A DNA stretch of 64,000 bases from Sophora flavescens (taxonomy: Eukaryota; Streptophyta; Magnoliopsida; Fabales; Fabaceae), in assembly GCA_030762895.1 (NCBI GenBank), contig CM061064.1, forward strand, positions 236,994,586 through 237,058,585, given 5' to 3'. The notes under the pieces are model-generated. The model ran no database searches and was not told the origin of the DNA. It saw only the letters and a program-made list of their open reading frames with translations. The first letter of the stretch is position 1, and each line of letters begins with the position of its first letter. Below are positions 21,897-34,275 of the stretch, piece by piece. A program made the position numbers and the translations under genes.

Positions 21897-23744
21897 AATC
21901 ACCCCAAGCTTAAAACTTTGCTTGTCCTCAAGCAATTACTCAGGTCATAAGATAAATCAATCAAAGCGTGGATAGTGAACCAAAAACCCTAGAAGCTAAT
22001 CCAAGTAATAGGCATTTTTAATAAGCACTCAAGAGATAATCAAGTTCAAGTCCAATTAGAAGCTTAGGTTCTTCAAGTTCATGTTCTCACTGATTTGGGC
22101 ACTCGTCTCACCTCACTCAAGTGTTTTAGGGTTTATGACAATTCACTCCATTTCCTCAAGGAAAGTATTTTACCATAGGCTTGACTATTAACCAAATCTC
22201 CACTTTATTAATGAAAACACTTAAGAATCAAGAGGTCTTTTCCTTTGGTTGTAATGTGGCCATGGGATTTATTGTAAGGTGGGGAAAATCAAGGAAAAGG
22301 GAATTTCAAGAAGGCTAGACAGATTATCAAACATTACAAAGCATGACACATTCTAAAATACCTTTTAGGGGACTTTGATTTACTTTTCCACCTTTCTTCC
22401 TTCTATTATTTTTTTTTCTTTTTCTTTTTCTTTTCATTTCTCACTTTCTTTGTCATCCCCTTCTCCATTTTTTTTCTCGTTTATTTCATGTTATTTGTTT
22501 GGAGAAGGGGAGATTTATAGCTCAAGAGAAATTACTTTCTAACCTTTTTTTTTTCATCCCATACTTTTTCCAACTATCATTTTGCCCTTTTTGTAATACT
22601 TTAAAATGTGCTATACCAAGCATTATTTATCAAAGTAATTCAAGGTACCAAGAAAAGTATTTTATCTTTAGGCTCAATATTGGGCAACTAAGGGGTATCA
22701 TTTATCATTCAAAGCTCGGGAGGCCGGAAAAATACCTAGTGCCTCAATCATTTCCAAAAATGTTTTCAGAAATTTTTAAGTTTCAAAATGGTTTCAAGTC
22801 AAGTTCTAGAAAATACAGTCCAAGAGGAATTACAACACTCTAGCACAAGAAATGGGGTAGATTTAGTGGATACCCCTATTTGGCTCAAAATCTTACATTT
22901 AGTAGTTCAAAAATCAGTGAGGAACACAAATCTAAGGAACCACATGCTAATTATCAACTATCAAATGACTATCTCAAGAATTTTTATTTTTAGTCATGTC
23001 ACAAGAATAATGAAAAATTGGGTTCAAAATTCACTATCTCAATTCATTTGGCTCCAAGTTCTCACAATCGGATGCATGTTCTAAGTGAGGGGCAATCTAG
23101 AGAATGTGATCATACCAATCTATGCCTATGTGAATGCAATATGAATGCAACAATGCAAATGAAAAAATAAATACCCCTACCCCAAGCTTGATTACTTACA
23201 TTGTCTCCAATGTAAATAATCAAGTCGGAGAGAGGAGAAAAATGGAACAACTTACCGAATCGGTAGCGGGTGTTGGCTCACATTCCAGTCAAAACTTGGG
23301 TGGAAATAGTATCACGGCCGTGAGGCTCTTCACGGGCAGGCCGTGATCGTTTCTGGTCCTCAGGAGTTGCCCTGTCACGGTCGTGATCTACATCACGGCT
23401 AGGCCGTGATGCTCTCTGATCTTGGCATCCTACTCATCACGCCCGTGATGGTTGTCACTGCTAGGCCGTGATCCTTTATGTGCTCTTGTTTAGTTCATCA
23501 CGGCCGTGACCACTGTCACGGCCAGGGCGTGATGGCCTCTGACTTTATCTTTCTCTGCTCTTCTTCCCTTTCTCAACCTGAAAACACTAGACAAACCTAT
23601 TAATGATATTTTTGCCTCTTGATCTTCTCAAATTATTCAAGAGGTTAATTCAAAAACAAAAGGAAAAAAAAAGGGAAAGAAAACTTGGGTTGCCTCCCAA
23701 GAAGCGCTTATTTATGGTCTTAAGCTTGACCATACTTCCTTCAA
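21897..23744 (-). other. 3' non-coding region of the Athila-like element
   Basis: No RT, RNase H or integrase on either strand. Holds T-rich low complexity (22380-22470), and a second cluster of CGGCCGTGA palindromes at 23310-23540. Short frames here have no recognisable product. Confidence 0.7.
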
Positions 23745-24548
23745 TCAACCGGGGTCGGCTGGGCGTAGAGGTGCCGGAACACTTCTCTTCCAAGGAGCTC
23801 CTTCAAAAAGCCGTTTCTGCTCATACGGCCAATAACGCTTCCGCTTCGCTCTTTTCTCTCGGAGCGTCCTAGCCTTCCTTCCTTCCGGCGGAAGTTTTGT
23901 TTCCGCATGGACAGCAATTCCAACTTCACCACTGGGTGCATCTTCAACCATGCATATCTTTGGGGTTGCTTCCATGCTAAGTTCTTTCTCTACCGCTGGA
24001 GACGTTACATCAATTCTGCACACATGGCTCTCAAAAGGAGGGTTGTTACAAGAGTTAGTCAACTGAAAATTTACCCTACCTTCCTCTACATTTAGAGAGA
24101 GTTTACCATTCCTTACGTCTATTACTGCTCCAGCGGTTGCCAAGAATGGCCTTCCTAAAATGATGGGGAATTTAGAATTCCCTTTCATATCCAATACCAG
24201 GAAGTCGGTAGGGATGAAGAATTTCCCTACCTTTACAGGAACATTCTCTAGTATGCCTAGAGGAGTCCTAGTTGAGCCATCCGCAATTTGTAAGGGGAAT
24301 TTGAATGGTCTCAACTCTTTGCTTCCCAACCTTTCCATGATAGTGAGGGACATCAAGCTCGTGCTAGCCCCTAAGTCACATAGGGCTTGGTCTATTTGCA
24401 CTTGTTCAATCGAGCAAGCGATGGAGAAACTACCTGGGTCTTTCAGTTTAGTAGGCATTTTAGTCTCTACATCTACTTGCTTTTTCCTGACCAACCTCTG
24501 TGGGAAAGGTATCGGGGGTTGGTACGGTGGTGGAGGGACGTACTTCGG
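23745..24548 (-). pseudogene. protease region of the Athila-like element (after one stop)
   Basis: Same frame as gag, separated by a single TAA at 24549-24551. Contains a retropepsin-like domain: 'ALCDLGASTSLMSLTIMERL' (Athila elements have DLGAS where others have DSGAS or DTGAS), 'PTDFLVLDMKGNSKFPIILG' and 'RPFLATAGAVIDVRNGKLSL'. The basic tail 'REKRAKRKRYWPYEQKRLFE' then stops at 23745, and the sequence moves straight to the 3' non-coding motif 'GCGCTTCTTGGGAGGCAACC' (complement at 23690-23710). So RT to integrase were deleted at or near this point. Confidence 0.8.
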
Positions 24549-26069
24549 TTATGGCTCTTCTTTTTCGCTCGTGTCCTCCTCCGGTTCCACCTCCATTTCA
24601 GCTACCCCCACCCCAAGCTTGTCATCCCTCAAGTGTATGACATTGCAATGCTCATTGGGATTTGCTTCGGGTTGCCCCGGGAATGTACCCTTAGGTCTCG
24701 AGTACGTGCTGGTTTGTTGGGCAATTTGTGTTTCTAGCATCTTGTTATGAGTTGCTAAGTTGTCTACCTTAGATGCTAGCTCCTTTATTGCTTCACTCAC
24801 TGCCCTTCCTTGTTGTCTAAACTCCTCATTCTGTTTTGTCTGAGTTTCAACAAAACTTTCAAATAAAGTCTCGAGTTTAGATCTTTGTACCTGAGGATAC
24901 CCCGGTGCTGCTCTCTTATTACCTTGACCCTCTTGGAACTCATGGTTGAGCGTGTTGCTGTAGTTGCCGTAGGAGAGGTAAGGGTTGTTCCTTCTTTGGT
25001 TGTAGGGATTTGGGGGAGCATAGTTGGGCAGCTTCGGGTTCGTATCGTAGAAGTTGTTACAAGAGTTCACTTGCTCACCCGAAGCGTCGGATCCATGTGG
25101 GAATTCCATCATGTCATGTCCCTGCATTCCACAAATCTCACAAACAAGGTTAGTAGCACCTAATGCACTCACATTAGCTCTTTCCAGCCGATCAAAACGT
25201 TTATTAAGTGAGTCTATCTTTGACATAATAAGATCTGTGCTATTTACCTCAAACTTACCCCCCGAAATCTTGTTCGGGTTATTACCTCTTCCGGATCCCC
25301 ATTGGTGGTAGTTGGTGGCGACATTCTCGATGATGTTGAATGCCTCAGTCAGAGGCCTATTCATAAACGCTCCACCGGCTGCAGAATCTAGTGACACCTT
25401 CGAAGAGTAGTCCAATCCGTTATAGAAGGTGTGCACTATTAACCACCTCTCGAGTCCGTGATGTGGGCACGACTCCAGCAGTCCCTTGTAACGATCCCAA
25501 GCTTCCGATAATGATTCTCCGTCTTTTTGGAAGAAGCCGGTGATCTGGGTTCTTATGTAGGCCGTCTTGGATGGAGGGAAGAATTTCTCCAAGAACGCCT
25601 GCTCCAATTGGTCCCAAGTAGTCAAAGTGTTAGCGGGGATTTGCTTAAGCCAGGCCTTCGCCTTTCCAGTGAGAGATGAGGGGAACAGTCTCAAACGCAC
25701 AACATCGACCGAGGCTCCATTAATCCTGATTGCGTCAGTGAACTCTAAGAATGTTTCTATATGATCGGTCGGGTCCCCCGAAGGCAATCCTCCGAATTGA
25801 TGTTGCCTAATCATGTTGATTAGCATAGGTGGTATGGTATAGTTCTCCGCCTCAATCTCTGGCCTTGCAATCCCAGTTCGCAAGCCTCTCGCATTTGGGG
25901 CCGCGTAGTCCTTCAAAGGTTTTGTATCCGGTTGATTCGCCATGAGTGGAACGGGACTCAACCTTTCTCCCTTTCTTTGTAGTCTTCTACGTCTGTGGAA
26001 GGTTCTCTTGATTTCTGGATCAACCTCACTAAGGCTCCCAAGACTTAGAGATCTTTGCATATAACACAC
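24549..26069 (-). CDS. Gag polyprotein of the Athila-like element
   Basis: Uninterrupted 506 codons. The conserved N-terminus 'VDPEIKRTFHRRRRLQRK' precedes a later ATG at 25943 ('MANQPDTKP'), so the upstream start is more likely. The Retrotrans_gag domain (PF03732 type) lies at residues 115-215 ('LRLFPSSLTGKAKAWLKQIP', 'TTWDQLEQAFLEKFFPPSKT', 'LSEAWDRYKGLLESCPHHGL'). A knuckle-like CEICGMQGHDMMEF follows near 310, with Phe where the last Cys is expected. Asn/Tyr/Pro-rich linker, then a coiled coil at 400-455. It would assemble the particle. The ORF ends at a TAA followed by the same frame continuing into protease, so gag and protease were one ORF. The absence of other stops suggests recent or selected activity. 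Confidence 0.85.
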   Translation of the reverse strand: MCYMQRSLSLGSLSEVDPEIKRTFHRRRRLQRKGERLSPVPLMANQPDTKPLKDYAAPNARGLRTGIARPEIEAENYTIPPMLINMIRQHQFGGLPSGDPTDHIETFLEFTDAIRINGASVDVVRLRLFPSSLTGKAKAWLKQIPANTLTTWDQLEQAFLEKFFPPSKTAYIRTQITGFFQKDGESLSEAWDRYKGLLESCPHHGLERWLIVHTFYNGLDYSSKVSLDSAAGGAFMNRPLTEAFNIIENVATNYHQWGSGRGNNPNKISGGKFEVNSTDLIMSKIDSLNKRFDRLERANVSALGATNLVCEICGMQGHDMMEFPHGSDASGEQVNSCNNFYDTNPKLPNYAPPNPYNQRRNNPYLSYGNYSNTLNHEFQEGQGNKRAAPGYPQVQRSKLETLFESFVETQTKQNEEFRQQGRAVSEAIKELASKVDNLATHNKMLETQIAQQTSTYSRPKGTFPGQPEANPNEHCNVIHLRDDKLGVGVAEMEVEPEEDTSEKEEP

Positions 26070-26212
26070 AAAGGGATGGATACAATAGAAGGAAAAATTT
26101 TTTTTTTTGATTTTTGATTTTTTTTTTAAATTTCATAAATAAAAATCAAATAAAAAGAAAAGGGTCCAGAAAAATCAATTCAAAATTTGAATTGAGATTC
26201 AGAAAGGCACAG

Positions 26213-26230
26213 TCCCCGGCAACGGCGCCA
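26213..26230 (-). other. primer binding site, Athila/Tat type
   Basis: Minus-strand TGGCGCCGTTGCCGGGGA, a few bases inside the right LTR. This sequence is the usual PBS of Athila-like elements. Confidence 0.8.
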
Positions 26231-26236
26231 AAAACT

Positions 26237-27647
26237 TGATGTGGCGTAAGTCGACGAGCGACGACGCTCCTGCGATTCCGGCAAGTGTACCGGATTGCCG
26301 TCAAGTAATAAAAGATATCGAACCCACAGAGACTGTGTTCTCGAATCGCAATCGGTTTTCGAATCGATTAGATCTGGACTTTGTAAAAAGGATTTTTATG
26401 TTTTGAGTGAAAAGGATTTTGAATTCGAAATTAAAAGATAGATGAGCAGAAAACAAATGTTTTTGGGATTTTCGATTTAAACGGATTCCTAGGGATTTGG
26501 GTTACCTTTGAGGCTGTTTATGTTGCTAATCTGATTTACCTTTGTTGATTACCGAAATTGCCTTGAAGGCGAGTTTATCCTCTAATAGCTTAAGCTCCCT
26601 CTCGGGTTACAAAAGCCATGCCCAATTGACCCGACCCCTACTCTCGTGGTAGTCGATCCCAGATTGGACCCTTTGCGTTCCGTGACAACTCGTTGCTCCT
26701 CGAGGGACGGCTTCTAACTCTCGAGGGACGGCTTCTCACGCAAATAAACGGTTGCCGAAATTTATGAGTGATTAACTCACTAGAAATCAGATCTAAAACA
26801 ATAACGAAATCAACAACGATTTTACATCAAATCAACATCATTTACAAACTCAGGCAGAGCCCCAATCCCTAGAAACAAACTACTACTCCAGTCTTGCCAT
26901 GGAGATGACAAGCTGGGTTGACAACATAGTGAAAATCAGAAAAGAGAGGAGAGGAGGAGAAGAGAGATTTATGCCTAAGTCCTTGTGTACAAGTCTAGAT
27001 ATGATCCTTCATTCAATGTGTATCTGATGTGATCTGCCTGGTCCTTATTTATAGATGTGGGAAGTTAGAGTCCCAATCTAACTCAAATTCTGATCCAAAT
27101 TCGGTTTCTTCAGGCCGTGACGGTCTCTGCCTCTGCCGTGATGGCCATCACGGCCAGGCCGTGACGGTCTCTGCCTCTGCCAATTCTGGAAAATTCAATT
27201 TCTCGCGACGCGAGATATGTTTCGCGACGCGAGCCCTCAGCTTCATGGCCCATGACGAATTTCACGGCTATGGCCGTGACAGGCTCTGACTTGTGGTGAT
27301 TTTGGGTCACGGCCGTGATGGCTATCACGGCCAGGCCGTGACAGACTCTGACTTCAGCCTTTGTTCTTTTTCAATTTTTGCTCGATCATGGCCGTGATGG
27401 GCATCACGGCTAGGCCGTGATGGGCTCTGTTTGGCTCATTTTCTGCACTTTTAAAGCCCTATCTTCATCCAAACTCCATCATGGTTGATCTTGAGCATTT
27501 TACCCTTGATATCTGCAAAACAACACATGAAAACCGCCTTACCCATTCCAAAGGAAAATTAACCTAAAATCTAATAAAAATATGCCTAAACTACATGAAA
27601 ATGCATGCAAAATGATGGACAGAGATGAGGTGAAATCACACTCATCA
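26237..27647 (-). repeat. Athila-like 5' LTR (right copy)
   Basis: 1411 bp, nearly identical to the left copy outside a deletion at about 26715-26740 (a junction repeating CTCGAGGGACGGCTTCT) and one missing 24-bp unit of the palindrome array. TATA-like motif at 27044-27054 on the minus strand. Confidence 0.85.
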
Positions 27648-27652
27648 ACTAT

Positions 27653-27934
27653 CTCAATGATGGGTGGGTATTGATTCTGATTGACCATGTTTAGACTAAG
27701 GACTCCATGCTTATTTATAGAGATCAGATTTTCTCCATCATAAAAACTGATCCCTTCTTTTCAGGAAACAGATATCCCGCTATCCCACTATCACCTTAAC
27801 AACTTAACCAACCATTATCTCTTAATTAAAAAGAGTAACCGTAAATGACTTGGTCAGTTAGTGGTGGTATGTGTGAGAGATATTAGGGCCACTTTATCTC
27901 TATTTATTTAAAATTAAATAAATAAAATCCAACA
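27653..27934 (-). repeat. copia 3' LTR, second half, with TATA box
   Basis: Matches 44411-44687. On the minus strand a TATA-like CTATAAATAAG sits at 27710-27720. The LTR ends CCAACA at 27934 and is followed by TTCTCCCACTTGG, the complement of the polypurine tract. Confidence 0.85.
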
Positions 27935-28244
27935 TTCTCCCACTTGGTCCAATATTTCTCACACTTTCTGATATCTATAACTGATAACTTTATGTTCACA
28001 TCCAAAAGTTAATCACATGAATCATGGCGGTAGGTTCTCTAAGTAAAATTATTATTACCTTCCATGTATTACAATGTAATCACCCTTAGCAACAACAACA
28101 ATTTTAACTGAATGAATAACTGAATGATCATATTCAAAATTTATTCTTGAGTCCAAAATACATGTCTTTCTCAACCAAATGTATGCAACAAAAGAGAAGA
28201 CAAACAAAAAAAAAGTCTCATTACAATCTAAATAGAACTCTTCA

Positions 28245-31200
28245 TAGTTAAATTGAGTCCCATAGGCATCACATGATCCGTGAACAACTTAGTCGGCATG
28301 CCTTTTGTCAACGAATCTGCAACCATTAATTCAATGCTAATGTGTTTAACAATAATTTCATTTGATTTGACACATTCCTTCATGGCTAAATAGTTTATGT
28401 CGATATGCTTGCTTCGACTTTCACTTTATTGTTTTTAGCCATAAAAACAACAGCTGAATTATCACAATATATCTTCAATGGTCTTGAAATGGAATCAACC
28501 ACTTGTAGACCAGCAATGAAACTTTTCAACCAAATACCCTGTGATGTTGCCTCGAATAAAGAAACAAACTCGGCTTCCATGGTTGAAGTAGCAACTATTG
28601 TCTGTTTGGCATTTCTCCAAGATATTGCTCCATTAGCCATCATGAAGATGTATCCAGATGTTAACTTACGAGAGTCAACACAACCAGCAAAATCTGAGTC
28701 CGAGAAACCGAATACTTCCAAAATGTCAGATCTTCGGTACATAAGCATGTAGTCCTTGGTTCCTTGAAGATACCTTAACATTTTCTTTGCACCTTTCCAA
28801 TGTTTCATTTATGGATTACTTTGATATCTCCCAAGCATTCCAACCGCAAAAGCAATGTCAGGTCTTGTACAAACCTGAGCATACATAAGGCTTCTGACAA
28901 CAGAATCATATGGAATGTTTTTCATTTGTTCCCTTTCAAGCTCATTTTTAGGGTACTGATTCAAAATGAATCTATCACCCTTCACAATAGGTGCCACACT
29001 TGGTGAACAATCTTTCATTCTAAATCTTTCTAGAATTTTGTTAATATAGGCCTTTTGAGACAAACCAGGAATTCCTTGAGATCAGTTTCTGTGGATCTCA
29101 ATGCCAGTGACATATGATACCTCACCCATATCTTTAATGTCAAAATTCTTAGAAAGGAATTGTTTCACCTCATGTAACATCCCAAAGTCATTGGTTGCAA
29201 TAAGTATATCATCCACATATAAGACCAAAAAGATTATTTTTCTCCCACTAACCTTGTGGTATATGCATTGATCCATATTGTTCTCAACAAAACCAAAAGT
29301 TGAAATGACACTATGGAATTTCAAATACCATTGACGGGATGCCCGCTTTAGTCCGTATATAGATTTCTTGAGCTTCCAAACCAAGTGAGCCCAATCACTA
29401 GAGGAAATCCCTTCAGGTTATGTCATATAAACCTCTTCCTCTAGGTCACCATTAAGGAAAGCCGTTTTCACATCCATTTGATGTAATTCTAAGTCAAAAT
29501 GAGCAACCAATGCCATTATAATGCGTAAGGAGTCTTTCGTGGATACAGGAGAAAAAGTTTCTCTATAATCAACTCCTTCCTTTTGAATGAATCCTTGGGC
29601 AACCAATCGGGCCTTGTATCACTCAATGTTCCCAATGAGTCCTTCTTGGTTTTAAAGGCCCATTTACATCCAGCGAGTTTTACCCCATTAGGGCTTAGGC
29701 AACTCAACAAGATCCCATACTCCATTATTTTCCATAGAATCCATTTCATCCTTCATAGCATCATACCACAACTTAGAATCAATACAGTTAATTGCTTGTG
29801 AAAACGTTTCAGGATCATTTTCAGCTCCAAAGTCATATTCGAACTCTTGTAAATACACTTGAAAATCACTAGAAATCGCTGATTTCCTCATTCTAGTCGA
29901 CCTTCGTAATGTTGCATCCACAACCTCTTGAGGAGGTTGTTGTTCAACAATTTACTCACCTTCTTGTATTTGTTCTTGAACAATTGGATCTTCTAGAATA
30001 GGTTCAACTTAACGTGGAGCTTGAGTCACTTGATTTTGGTGTGCATCACCAAAAACTACTAGCTTATAACTTGATGTGGGAATCGTGTTTTCACATTGAT
30101 CATTCTCAAATCCAATGTTTTGAGTTAGATCACTCCCACTTGCCACATCATTCTCAAGGAACTTTGCATTTCTTGATTCAACAATTCTAGTGCTATGAGT
30201 TGGACAATAAAACCTGTACCCTTTGGACCTTTCAGCATAACCAATGAAATATGCAATAATGGTCCTTGGGTCTAACTTCCTCTCATTTGGATTGTAAATC
30301 CTAACTTCAGCTGGGCAACCCCAAATGCATACATGCTTTAAACTTGGTTTCCAACCTTTGAATAATTCAAAAGGGATTTTAGGAACCGCTTTTGTTGGAA
30401 CTCGATTCAATATGTACTGCTTTGTCTTAAGAGCTTCACTCCATAGTGAGCGAGGAAGTTTGGAGTTGCTAAGCATACTCCTCACCATGTCCATCAAGGT
30501 TCGGTTCCTTCTTTCAGCCACACTGTTTTGATCCGATGAGCCAGGCATGGTGTATTGGGCCATAATACCATGCTCTTGAAGAAACTTTGCAAATGGACCA
30601 GGCGCTTGTCCACTTTCAGTGTATTTTCCATAAAATTCTCCGCCTCTATCTTATCTCACAATCTTTATTTGCTTTCCACATTGTTTCTCTGCTTTGAAAA
30701 CTTTAAAAGCATCTAATACTTCATATTTGTTATGAAGTAAGTAAAGATACATGCATCATGAGCAATCATCTATGAAAGAGATGAAATATTTTTTACCATA
30801 TGAGTCCATATCGGGACAACATATATCAGTATGTATGATTTCTAATATTTCTGAACTCCTCTTGGCATTTTTCTTCTTCTTGTTAGTCTGCTTTCCCTTT
30901 ATGCAGTCTACACAAGTGTCAACATCATCAAAGTCAAGAATCTCAAGTACTCCATCATTCACCAACCTTTTAATTCTTTCTATGGAGATATGTCCTAGTC
31001 TCCTATGCCATAACATTGAGGATTTTTCATTCATGATACAACGTTTAATACCAACCTTTTCTTGTGTAGCCATTAAACTATATGGAATCGTGTTGGATAA
31101 ATTCATTTTGAACAAACCGTCATTCAACACACCATTTCCAACAACAGTAGACTTAAACAATAAATCAAATCCGGATGCATTAAAATTTATTGAATAACCA

Positions 31201-31811
31201 AAAGGAATAAGCCTTGAAACCGAAATTAAATTCCTAGAAAACCCAGGAATATAAAAGACATTATTCAATTCAAAAACAAATCCAGGTTCTAAATTAAGCC
31301 TACATGAGCCAATAGCTTCCACATGTGAACACATCCGGTTTCCAGAATAGATGAATCGTTCACCTTCATTTGGATCCCTCTGGCTTGAGAAGCCCGGCAT
31401 GGTATTACCAACATGGATAGTAGAACCCGAGGCAATCCACCATGTATCATGACAAATATCAGTCATATTAGATTCAAAATATACAAAGGAAAAAACATTA
31501 CCCTTCTTTCCGAGCCAAGCCTTATGCTTATAGCAGTCCTTCTTCACGTGCCCCTTCTTTTTACATAAAAAGCACATGGACTCTTTCTTAATTTTGGTAA
31601 TAGGAGGTATGTGTTTCCTTTCCTTCTTATCCTTTTTCCCTTGATCATGAGTCACTGTAAGTGCACCTTCAACAATTTCTTGAGCAAGTCTCCCTTCCTC
31701 TTGAACACACATGGTCAAAAGTTCATTGATAGACCATTTTTCCTTAAGTGTATTGTAGGATATCTTGAAAAGACCATACTGTGATGGGAGTGAGTTCAGA
31801 ATTAAGTGCAC
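28245..31811 (-). pseudogene. copia gag C-terminus and pol, decayed
   Basis: Minus strand, N to C: CCHC knuckle CFLCKKKGHVKKDC, protease region 'WWIASGSTIHVGNTMPGF' (Ala replaces the catalytic Asp of DSG), integrase zinc region 'LWHRRLGHISIERIKRLVND' (30756-31811); integrase 3' part 30009-30563 ('QNSVAERRNRTLMDMVRSML'); RT pieces 29688-29921, 29418-29606 ('HQMDVKTAFLNGDLEEEVYM') and 29082-29384 with YVDD; RT end 28809-29063; RNase H 28395-28808 ('FGFSDSDFAGCVDSRKLTSG'). The tail 28395-28245 still matches the 'KGMP' end of copia pol. Many stops and frameshifts. Confidence 0.85.
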
Positions 31812-31933
31812 CAGGAAAGAGTCTAAAATTTCAGCTTCAAGTGACTTAAGCTAAGCTGCTAGATCCCTAATTTCCATAATGTGTTTCCTCACACCCTTGA
31901 CTCCAATGAGTTTCATGGATGACAACTTTACCA

Positions 31934-32257
31934 TTAGGGTTCTAGCCAATGCCTTACAGAAGTTTCATACTGTTCACCAATGTATTTTAAAAGGTCTTGG
32001 ATTTTCTGACATTCAGGAATTGAGCCACGGATACTAACTGAGATACGTGTCTTAATGAACATAATGGAAAGACGATTTGATCTTTCCCATCGCTCATACA
32101 ACGCAATCTCTTCTGGAGTACTAGCAGCAGTGAGCTCAGCTGGCTCATCCCTACGGAGAGCATAATCCAAGTCCATCACCCCCAAATGAAGGAGAACTCT
32201 CTCCTTCCATTCCTTATAGTTGTCACCGATCAAGCATGGGAACTTCATTTTTGTCAT
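31934..32257 (-). pseudogene. copia gag N-terminus
   Basis: ATG at 32257, then 'KFPCLIGDNYKEWKERVLLH' and 'ALYERWERSNRLSIMFIKTR', the copia gag start. It is out of frame with the next piece: 31812-31933 holds 'LMVKLSSMKLIGVKGVR'-like text with breaks. Confidence 0.75.
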
Positions 32258-33131
32258 CAGAGATAATCAAAGATTGAACTGTAGCAAAGAAACAAACAAA
32301 TTAAATAAATGCATATATAATAATTCGAGGCACATGTGAAATCAGTATGTCATCAAAATCTACCTATGGGCTAAGATTTTAACACAAAAATAGATCCACT
32401 TTAATTGCTTTATGATGAAACTAATAAACTATCATCATCTCCTAATACTTGTAGGCTACTTAAGAGATTATAATTTAATTATTTCATCCTAATCAACTAA
32501 GAAAAACATAATAAATCCCTGTGGGAAAATTTATCATATCAATCACAATTAATTACAAGTTATCATATTTAACTATTATGTGATTTCCTTAAGTATTATC
32601 TTGAATATGGATGTTGTGGCTACTCCATAAAATTTAATACAGCATCACAATATGATATGCAGTGGAATAATAAAATCACATACAGTATATATTAAACATG
32701 CTTCAACAAATCAGTACCATATAATTCAATATAACATGTATGTACAGTGAATAAATCATCATTCACGAGCAGAACTTTAAACATGCTGCAACGGTTCATC
32801 CCTTATAAACACGTATGTCTTTATTTACATTAATTAAAAAAAAGTCAAGTAACTTTGTAATTTGCATACAGGAAAAGTCAAGCAAACATCTTTCATCATT
32901 TTGTCTTATATTCAATTAAAAGTAACATCTCTGTGCTATTGTTAAAAGCATCATGCATCACGACACTTTTCACATAAATAATATTTAAACCAATTCATTG
33001 AACAATGCTTCAGGTACGGTTAAAGATAATTAATTGTATAATAGGATTGAAAAGAAAACGGGTAGAGGCGCTGGAGTTTTCACTTTTGGTCAAATGAAAA
33101 TAGAAGTGAATAAGACTAACACTCTCCTTCT
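32258..33131 (-). other. copia 5' leader, part next to gag
   Basis: AT-rich non-coding sequence between gag and the solo LTR insertion. It resumes at 43853 and reaches the PBS. Nothing else recognised. Confidence 0.6.
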
Positions 33132-34019
33132 TGTAACACCTTTTTGGGCATTATTATTTAAACACATACGGAAATAAATTAAAAAGAATTTTATTGGTTA
33201 CTTTCGAAAATTGATCTATTTTGATATCGGAAAATCTGGGTATAAAAATTTTTCTTCTGAATATTTCGAGTATAACATGCATAACACAATAATAAAAACA
33301 TCTTATTTACAACAAAACTTCAACCATGTAAAGGTTTTCAAAATACCTACACAGACTTTCTTAAAACATACTACCCAAAGAAAAATCCTAAGCTAGTCGC
33401 TTTACAAGACACTCATTGATAAGACCCCGTGATCATCCCTATGATCACACATCTTTTTCTGTAATCCAGACTAAAGTCTCCAAGTGACTTAAGGAACTTT
33501 TCTGCAACATCTACATTCGTATACCAAGGTACAACAGCCAAGCAGGAGAACAGATATATATGCAAGGGTGAGTTCCAATATATGGATTTTAAAATGTTAA
33601 CCATATGCACGACACTCAAATAACATTTAACATGTATATTCAACAGTAAACATTCTATTTACCAAAGGGTTTCATACCCGACAATTTACGTTGTTTTAAA
33701 AACCATGACACTTCAATATTCATCAACTAACTTTTGTACATAATCTTCGGAGCTTCCAACACCAAATAAATGAGCTGATCGGGCTCTCATTGCCAAATAA
33801 GGCATAATATAAACATTGCCAGATAAGGCAAGTTTCAAATAATTTGGCCTGTCAAGGTTCCGAGTTCCAACTATTTAAGTAGGTAACTCGGTAGGATACG
33901 AGCTCCAACCATCATCGTAAGTAGTTCGCAAGAACATCCAACGATAGTCGTAATTAACTCGGCCTATAAAATATGAGTAATATCCACTAGTGGAAAATAT
34001 ACATTAGACGGTAAAGGTT

Positions 34020-34275
34020 TACGTCAGTTAACCAAAAGATAGACGTTAAAAAGGGGGCGGTGGCAGTTTTGTAAATATCAGACTTCATTAATTCAATTTT
34101 AACGTCAGTTGTTTTAATGACTGACGTTAAAAGTGAAGTGACTCACTTTTAACGTCAGTTCAATAAAAAACTGACGTTAACATTGATCATTTTAACGTCA
34201 GTTCGATAAAGAACTGACGTTAAAAGTAAGTCACTTCACTTTTAACGTCAGTCCTTACATCAACAGACGTTAAAG
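34020..34275. repeat. left subterminal hairpin array (AACGTCAGTT)
   Basis: Alternating AACGTCAGT and ACTGACGTT copies. Some form perfect stems, e.g. GACGTTAAAAGTGA with TCACTTTTAACGTC around 34128-34165. The ACGT core resembles bZIP sites, but in CACTA elements such repeats bind the element's own protein. Confidence 0.8.

Larger units (their letters stand above)
20258..27647 (-). mobile_element. Athila-like gag-only LTR retrotransposon (TR-GAG type), 7.4 kb
   Basis: The element starts TGATGTGGCG and ends CACTCATCA, flanked by ACTAT on both sides (20253-20257, 27648-27652). LTRs are 20258-21896 (1639 bp) and 26237-27647 (1411 bp). PBS of the Athila/Tat kind beside the right LTR; polypurine tract beside the left LTR (complement of AATCACCCCAAGCTT). 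Inside, gag and a protease region are present, but there is no RT, RNase H or integrase; the space 21897-23744 is non-coding. Non-autonomous elements of this form have been called TR-GAG. It must be mobilised in trans. Confidence 0.85.

Noticed and set aside
22499..23084. ORFs of 114 and 98 codons
   Set aside because: AT-rich non-coding region of the Athila-like element; no similarity to RT, env or other known proteins that I can see.
24160..24750. 196-codon plus-strand ORF
   Set aside because: Shadow of the gag-protease frame on the opposite strand.
21255..27289. 86-codon ORF found at 21255 and again at 27029
   Set aside because: Lies in the two LTRs of the Athila-like element and encodes the palindrome array; not a gene.
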